Below, one piece after another: positions 59,668 through 64,000 of a stretch of 64,000 nt of DNA; position 1 is the stretch's first letter; each line of letters starts with the position of its first letter. The stretch covers positions 124,001-188,000 of the forward strand of contig JAEZIB010000102.1 of the NCBI GenBank assembly GCA_023416275.1, read 5' to 3'. The position numbers and the translations under genes were made by a program. Origin of the DNA: Bacillota bacterium. Lineage in GTDB: Bacteria; Bacillota; Clostridia; Acetivibrionales; DSM-1351. Below the pieces are notes generated by a model. That model was not told the DNA's origin. It ran no database searches and worked only from the letters and a program-made list of their open reading frames with translations.

Positions 59668-60540
59668 ATGACAATATTAATCATTTTATTCGGCACACTG
59701 TTTGCCACAGGGGTATTCTTTATTCTTGCAGATGCTTTGAAATTGCCGACCCTTGCCGCTGGCAAGGCAATGCTGTCAGCTGCTAAGCAAGGTAAGAAAA
59801 AAGCAAAAAGCATCGATGTTCTCATGAACGGTTGGGCAGTAAGGCTTGCAAAATATATCCCCCTTGATGAGTACAAAAAGAACCGTATGAAAAATACACT
59901 GCATGCAGCCGGAATGAATCAAACCCCGGAAGAATTTATTGCATTTGCTCTTGTAAAATCCAGTCTTGTGGCACTTGGAGTCATTCCCTGCCTTATGATT
60001 TTGCCGTTGCTTGCACCGATTCTGTTATTCCTTGCAGTGCTGGTATATTTTAAGGAAATAAAAAAAGCAGATGAAAAGCTATCCACTAAAAGAGAAAAGA
60101 TTGAAGCAGAACTGCCGAGATTTGTAGCAACTATTACACAGGAACTGAAGGCAAGCAGAGATGTGCTTGCCATTTTAGAAAACTTTAAGAAAAATGCGGG
60201 AGAAGATTTTGCAAATGAACTGGATGTTTTAACAGCGGATATGCGTTCAAGCAGTTATGAGGCAGCCCTTACAAGATTTGAGGCAAGGATCAATTCTCCT
60301 ATGCTTTCAGACATAACAAGAGGACTGCTTGGTGTTCTTCGAGGTGATGATGGAGCAATGTATTTTCAAATGCTTGCTCATGACATGAAACAACTGGAAC
60401 TACAAAGATTGAAGGCGCAGGCAATGAAGATACCTCCAAAGATAAGGGTGTTCAGCTTTATTATGCTTATGTGTTTCATCATGACTTATATGGCAGTCAT
60501 TGTTTCTGAAATTCTTCGTTCCCTGAGCGGAATGTTTTAG
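59668..60540 (+). CDS. TadC-like inner-membrane platform protein
   Basis: A 290-residue protein paralogous to TadB. It has an N-terminal helix (ILIILFGTLFATGVFFILAD), two central helices (ALVKSSLVALGVIPCLMILP, LAPILLFLAVLVYF), an F-domain with ELPRFVATITQELKASRDVL, and a final helix (IMLMCFIMTYMAVIVSEIL). It is the second half of the platform. GGAGGTAG lies just upstream, six bases after the TadB stop, which indicates tight coupling. Confidence 0.88.
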   Translation: MTILIILFGTLFATGVFFILADALKLPTLAAGKAMLSAAKQGKKKAKSIDVLMNGWAVRLAKYIPLDEYKKNRMKNTLHAAGMNQTPEEFIAFALVKSSLVALGVIPCLMILPLLAPILLFLAVLVYFKEIKKADEKLSTKREKIEAELPRFVATITQELKASRDVLAILENFKKNAGEDFANELDVLTADMRSSSYEAALTRFEARINSPMLSDITRGLLGVLRGDDGAMYFQMLAHDMKQLELQRLKAQAMKIPPKIRVFSFIMLMCFIMTYMAVIVSEILRSLSGMF

Positions 60541-60551
60541 GAGGTGGCAAA

Positions 60552-60947
60552 TTGAAACGGATATTACAAAGCAATCGAGGAGAAGGTTATATTGATGTTG
60601 TTGTACTTGTTCTGTGTGCAATGCTAATGATTGCAATCGCAGTTAAAATATTCCCAGCGTATATTGCAAAACAACAGATAGATACCTTTGCCACCGAACT
60701 GGTGAGAGAGGCAGAAATTGCAGGCAGAGTGGGAACAGAAACTACAAGACGAGAGATTTTACTTAGAGAAAAAACCGGGATTACTCCAACAGTCAGATGG
60801 TCAAAGACAGGCCAGATTCAGTTGAATGAAGAAATATCAGTAACAGTAACTTATGATATTAACATAGGACTATTTGGAGGATTTGGTTCCTTTCCTATTA
60901 CTTTGCAAGCTGATGCGGCAGGAAAGGGGGAAGTTTATTGGAAGTAG
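60552..60947 (+). CDS. TadE-like pseudopilin (DUF4320)
   Basis: A 131-residue protein of the DUF4320 type. A short basic leader ends in SNRGEGYID, followed by a hydrophobic helix (VVVLVLCAMLMIAIAVKIFP) and a soluble domain (LVREAEIAGRVGTETTRREI, FGGFGSFPITLQADAAGKGE). The same leader motif is found in the pilin-like protein at 54801, so it probably is processed by the A24 peptidase and acts as a minor pilin. The start is TTG 60552 after AGGAGG. It overlaps the next gene by ten bases. Confidence 0.75.
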   Translation: MKRILQSNRGEGYIDVVVLVLCAMLMIAIAVKIFPAYIAKQQIDTFATELVREAEIAGRVGTETTRREILLREKTGITPTVRWSKTGQIQLNEEISVTVTYDINIGLFGGFGSFPITLQADAAGKGEVYWK

Positions 60948-61489
60948 GTAAAGCAAGAAAGGTATTGGCAAATAACAAAGGAAGTGGATTTCCTCTTGCA
61001 GTGGCTATTACCCTTTGCCTTGTCATGATATTCACAGGAATATCAGAGTATTTCAGGCTTGTTATTGTGGCACAAGGTGTCCGTGATGCACTGCAGGATG
61101 CAGTTATATCAACTGTCAACGATAACTATGATGATGTTTATCATGGAGTGCGTGAGGGATATTCAGGAGGGTATCAGCCAATAGATGTGGATTTCGAGGA
61201 ATCTGTTGATTATGGCAATATTTATGATAAAATGGAAACAATCCTCGGATTAAATCAAGGCAGCGAATACTATTTAAAAGTTACAAGTGACGGTAAAACA
61301 CAATTTAAAATTTGGGATTTGGACGTGGATATACAAAATGCCCCTCTTGCAGGCGGTGACCAAGCAGGACAAAGATTTATAATTGACAGTTCAATTATGC
61401 TTGAGGTTCCCGTATCGTTTGGAGGGAAATTGCTGCCGTGCATGCAGATAAAAGTTAAAAGCAGTGCAGGGTATACCCCAAAATTTTAA
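60938..61489 (+). CDS. Second TadE/TadF-like pseudopilin
   Basis: A 183-residue protein. The leader ends in NNKGSGF, followed by a hydrophobic helix (LAVAITLCLVMIFTGISEYF) and a ~140-residue exterior domain (YYLKVTSDGKTQFKIWDLDV, IDSSIMLEVPVSFGGKLLPC). It shares the pseudopilin layout with the gene upstream. The start is TTG 60938 after AAAGGGGG. It is probably a minor pilin that primes the fibre or sits at its tip. Confidence 0.68.
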   Translation: MEVGKARKVLANNKGSGFPLAVAITLCLVMIFTGISEYFRLVIVAQGVRDALQDAVISTVNDNYDDVYHGVREGYSGGYQPIDVDFEESVDYGNIYDKMETILGLNQGSEYYLKVTSDGKTQFKIWDLDVDIQNAPLAGGDQAGQRFIIDSSIMLEVPVSFGGKLLPCMQIKVKSSAGYTPKF

Positions 61490-61593
61490 CTTTAGGGACA
61501 TCACTAAAATTTCTAGTAGACTTATCAGAACTCCTGTGGTAGGGTGTGCCTTAAAGAAGGAGAATTGATAACAAAATATGGAGGCAATTGCTT

Positions 61594-62154
61594 ATGAATA
61601 ATATAAATGATAAAACAAAAAAACGACTGATTATATTTGGCGGACTTGCAGTAAGCATAGTGCTTATAATATTGATAGCAGCACAATTTAAGAAAGAACC
61701 GGTTAAAGAGGCAGATATTCCAATGCAAAGCATTGAAACTAGTGTTGCTGCCGTAGACAGCCAAAATAAACTACAGATAAAAGAAGCTGAAAGTACAACA
61801 GCAAAAATATCGGAAGATAGTCAGAAGGTTAACGGAGCGGTTGACACAGGAACTGAGCAGAAGATTCAGGGTGATGTGCCTAAAAAACCAACAAAGCCTT
61901 CTACGGATTCTACTAAAACACCAAGTGTAGAAAAAACGGATCCTCCAAAAGCAGGAGATACGCCTTTGCCATCAACTTCAACACCAAAACCAGCAAAACC
62001 AGAAAAGAAAATAGAAAAGAAAGTAGAAACAACAAAAACTCAGCCTTCCGGCGGGCTTCCTGGCTTTGACAATGTGCCTGATGGTGGGGAAAATCAAGTG
62101 ATTGATGGGAAAAGCGATGGAGATATCGACAAGCAAGTTGGAACAATGAATTAA
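61594..62154 (+). CDS. Membrane-anchored Pro/Lys/Thr-rich protein (DUF6550-like)
   Basis: A 186-residue protein with one N-terminal transmembrane helix (LIIFGGLAVSIVLIILIAAQ), then an extended low-complexity exterior of Lys, Pro, Thr and Ser (PKKPTKPSTDSTKTPSVEKT). It ends in a conserved-looking tail, GGLPGFDNVPDGGENQVIDG. It resembles a spacer protein that spans the wall. It recurs next to Tad genes in conjugative elements of this type; the function is unknown. ATG 61594 is 9 nt after GGAGG. Confidence 0.65.
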   Translation: MNNINDKTKKRLIIFGGLAVSIVLIILIAAQFKKEPVKEADIPMQSIETSVAAVDSQNKLQIKEAESTTAKISEDSQKVNGAVDTGTEQKIQGDVPKKPTKPSTDSTKTPSVEKTDPPKAGDTPLPSTSTPKPAKPEKKIEKKVETTKTQPSGGLPGFDNVPDGGENQVIDGKSDGDIDKQVGTMN

Positions 62155-62169
62155 ATTAAGCAAATGTTA

Positions 62170-62195
62170 GCACTGCAGAAATGCAGTGTTTTTTT
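62170..62195 (+). terminator. Intra-operon terminator before the large secreted protein gene
   Basis: CACTGCA-GAAA-TGCAGTG (62171-62188) is followed by seven T. It is a textbook terminator only 22 nt before the next start codon. Confidence 0.9.
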
Positions 62196-62216
62196 ATTTG
62201 CTTGAAAGGAGTGCAG

Positions 62217-63956
62217 ATGAAAAAGATTGTAAAAGTATTTTTGACAGCTCTAGTAATGTGTAACTTGATTTTTTCAATAACAGTATTCGCAGTCGGAGAT
62301 GGAAACATTGATTCGGGAGGCGGCGGATTGAGGCAGGGAAACAGCAATAATAGATGGTCTTCAAGCGATGAAGGAGTTAGGGTGACTGTTGTTCGGGCAA
62401 GTGACCATGCAGTAGTGACAACTCCGATTGATATTACAAACAAGCCGCCGAATGCTTCAATATACAACTTCGGAAAAGTAAGCAAAATTCAATACTCAAA
62501 CGGAAGGAGGCTGTCTCCAGTAAAAGGTGGATATATGTGCATAAAACCAAAACAGGCAATCCCCAAAATAATAAGTATAAACGGAAAAAACAATATTGAA
62601 GCTATAAAAAAGTTCTTTTGTTCAGAGTATCTCATTAAGCTAATTGCAAATCATACAGGGATGAATTATGACATATTGATCAGCGGAGAATACAAATTAC
62701 TTCTTGAGCCGATTGCTTTTTACAAATTTGAGGGAATCATGATCGCAACAACTGCTACTGAAGCGGCAATATATAATGAGCAGATAGATGGATTACTGAG
62801 GAGAAGAATGGTTTCATTAACGCATAAAAACTTACCGCTATCAATGTTTTTAGAGGTGGGTGACTTGGGATATCCGGCGTGGAACGGAAGCAGGACAACT
62901 CCGGCTGCTGATTCGGATATCAAGTCTTCTTTAGGTCTTGGGATTGTCCGTTTTAATGATGAGCCTGTGGAAGTACCTGTAGTAAGTACACATGACTATG
63001 AATACCGAGTGAATACAGAAGTGATTACTGCTGTGACAGTAAGCGGAGGACAATCAGATCCCGACAATCCGACCTGTGTCAGCTTTAATATCGGAGGGAC
63101 AACATATAATGTCTCAAATGTGTTCTATCCAGATGGAGAATCACAGCTTGCTTGGGTAAAATGGAGGACACCGTCAACCAAACAAAATATGGTAATTAAT
63201 GTAACAGTAAGTGGTCCCGGAAGCACATCAAATTCAATAATTCATGTAAAGATTGTAGACCTTAATAAAAATCCACCTCCAAACCCTCTCGCAGATGATA
63301 CAAATGATTCGTTTTCTCCTGCTTCTATCCCTGCAAGACCAGAAAAAACAAGAGCAGACTGGAGTATCTGGAGACCTTGGTGGCAGGAGAATTGGGTAGA
63401 TGAAGGACATTGGAACAGTTACCTCTGGACAGACAGCGACGGTAAAGAACATACAGGTAGTACATGGATAGAGAACTGGGTAGATCGAGGATGGTGGGAG
63501 TTTAACCTTGACAGGTATTATGCCACTTTTTCTTCGGATATGAGTATCAGCTGTGACAGTAAGAATCCTACTGCAAATGGCAGAACAATGAAGAGCGGAT
63601 ATGGGATCAATGAAGCAGTTACTGCATCGGTAAGCAGCAATCAAAGTACTGCCGTAACATACCCCCAAAATGCAGTATCCTACTTCCCTGAGTTTCAATA
63701 TAAAACTTACTGGAGGCTGCTTGAAAAGATGCAAGGAGGAACAATAGAGAAATTTGAGTTCCAAAAAAATCGGTACAGTACCTATAAGAACCGAACACAC
63801 TTCACACCAATATGGATGCCCGATGGAAGTTATATAGTCAATACATGGGTGCTTGACTCATGGACACCTGTGGGAATGTTGTCAATGAACTTAACAGACT
63901 CACTGATGATAAGGGGCAGTTTGTGGGATGACTGGCACAGTGCGATACGTTCCTAA
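62217..63956 (+). CDS. Large secreted protein of the Tad-type element
   Basis: A 579-residue exported protein with a signal peptide (IVKVFLTALVMCNLIFSITVFA, cut near residue 25). The body is beta-rich with a Ser/Gly-rich start. The middle has an Ig-like stretch (VITAVTVSGGQSDPDNPTCV, MVINVTVSGPGSTSNSIIHV). A tryptophan-rich part follows (ENWVDEGHWNSYLWTDSDGK, WIENWVDRGWWEFNLDRYYA). It may be an adhesin or pilus-tip component; no catalytic motif is seen. ATG 62217 follows AAGGAGTG. An intrinsic terminator stands between it and the upstream operon. Confidence 0.7.
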   Translation: MKKIVKVFLTALVMCNLIFSITVFAVGDGNIDSGGGGLRQGNSNNRWSSSDEGVRVTVVRASDHAVVTTPIDITNKPPNASIYNFGKVSKIQYSNGRRLSPVKGGYMCIKPKQAIPKIISINGKNNIEAIKKFFCSEYLIKLIANHTGMNYDILISGEYKLLLEPIAFYKFEGIMIATTATEAAIYNEQIDGLLRRRMVSLTHKNLPLSMFLEVGDLGYPAWNGSRTTPAADSDIKSSLGLGIVRFNDEPVEVPVVSTHDYEYRVNTEVITAVTVSGGQSDPDNPTCVSFNIGGTTYNVSNVFYPDGESQLAWVKWRTPSTKQNMVINVTVSGPGSTSNSIIHVKIVDLNKNPPPNPLADDTNDSFSPASIPARPEKTRADWSIWRPWWQENWVDEGHWNSYLWTDSDGKEHTGSTWIENWVDRGWWEFNLDRYYATFSSDMSISCDSKNPTANGRTMKSGYGINEAVTASVSSNQSTAVTYPQNAVSYFPEFQYKTYWRLLEKMQGGTIEKFEFQKNRYSTYKNRTHFTPIWMPDGSYIVNTWVLDSWTPVGMLSMNLTDSLMIRGSLWDDWHSAIRS

Positions 63957-63982
63957 CTGAAAAGGTTAGGCACAAGGTTGTG
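63952..63982 (+). other. Hairpin at the 3' end of the large secreted protein gene
   Basis: CCTAAC/GTTAGG (63952-63957, 63965-63970) overlaps the stop codon, followed by CACAA/TTGTG (63971-63982). No long U-tract is seen before the window ends. Confidence 0.35.
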
Positions 63983-64000
63983 TTTCTAAATAAACGCAGT

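Larger units (their letters stand above)
47060..64000. mobile_element. Island 3: integrative conjugative element-like region (continues beyond window)
   Basis: The region starts at the second attachment repeat. It contains an IS256-family insertion, a minus-strand cargo pair, then a long plus-strand operon of genes typical of clostridial conjugative elements (DUF4314, Dam, YodL, SpoVG-like) and a Tad pilus set. Base composition of 50.7-64 kb looks clearly less AT-rich than island 1. No relaxase, coupling protein or integrase is seen within the window; these would be expected to the right. Confidence 0.7.

Overview
The window reads as a low-GC Gram-positive anaerobe of the class Clostridia, probably a Ruminiclostridium-type cellulolytic clostridium. 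Supporting signs are AGGAGG ribosome sites, frequent TTG/GTG starts, U-tailed hairpin terminators, a flavodiiron oxygen reductase, a rubrerythrin-like protein, bactofilin with an M23 peptidase, an AraR-controlled arabinose operon and copper-amine-oxidase-type repeats. The genus is inferred; the phylum-level call is secure.

Backbone. 1-8331 holds the end of fusA, tuf, a chemotaxis receptor, a flavodiiron protein, a NifU-like scaffold protein and the GGGtGRT protein. 20969-41052 holds two small membrane or exported proteins, the araR / ribulokinase / araA / araD cluster with a 46-bp AraR palindrome, proB, a class A penicillin-binding protein, bactofilin plus M23 peptidase, a small membrane protein, a ferritin-like protein, a beta-propeller protein, a flavin reductase and an RlmCD/RumA-type rRNA methyltransferase. 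Long intergenic stretches at 30.8-39.6 kb carry structured and dispersed repeats.

Island 1 (8332-20868, 12.5 kb). It is bounded by a 99-bp, 3-mismatch duplication of the 3' end of the GGGtGRT gene (8232-8330 and 20869-20967). A tyrosine integrase lies beside the left end. It carries a membrane-protein pair, a PD-(D/E)XK-like protein with an AIPR-family protein (candidate anti-phage module), an XRE repressor with palindromic operators over a perfect promoter, a roughly 125-nt nested hairpin, a frameshifted SF2 helicase, a secreted Ig-like protein, and an NlpC/P60 endolysin with two holins. No capsid, portal or terminase gene is visible, so it looks like a phage satellite or phage-derived island.

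Island 2 (41079-46955) and island 3 (47060 to beyond the window). The last 26 codons of the rRNA methyltransferase gene and its terminator are duplicated at 46956-47059 (94/104 identical), as expected when elements integrate at the 3' end of rumA. Island 2 is decayed: a frameshifted gene, Fic, a phosphoesterase fragment, an unknown helical protein and RhuM, with no recombinase. Island 3 begins with an IS256-family insertion and a secreted matrixin-like protease. It then runs as one forward operon typical of clostridial integrative conjugative elements: DUF4314, Dam-type methylase, YodL, SpoVG-like, and a Gram-positive Tad (type IVc) pilus set consisting of prepilin-like proteins, A24 peptidase, CpaB/SAF, CpaE-like, CpaF/TadA, TadB, TadC, pseudopilins and a large secreted protein. 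Several genes in islands 2 and 3 are preceded by their own intrinsic terminator.

No tRNA, rRNA or CRISPR array was seen.
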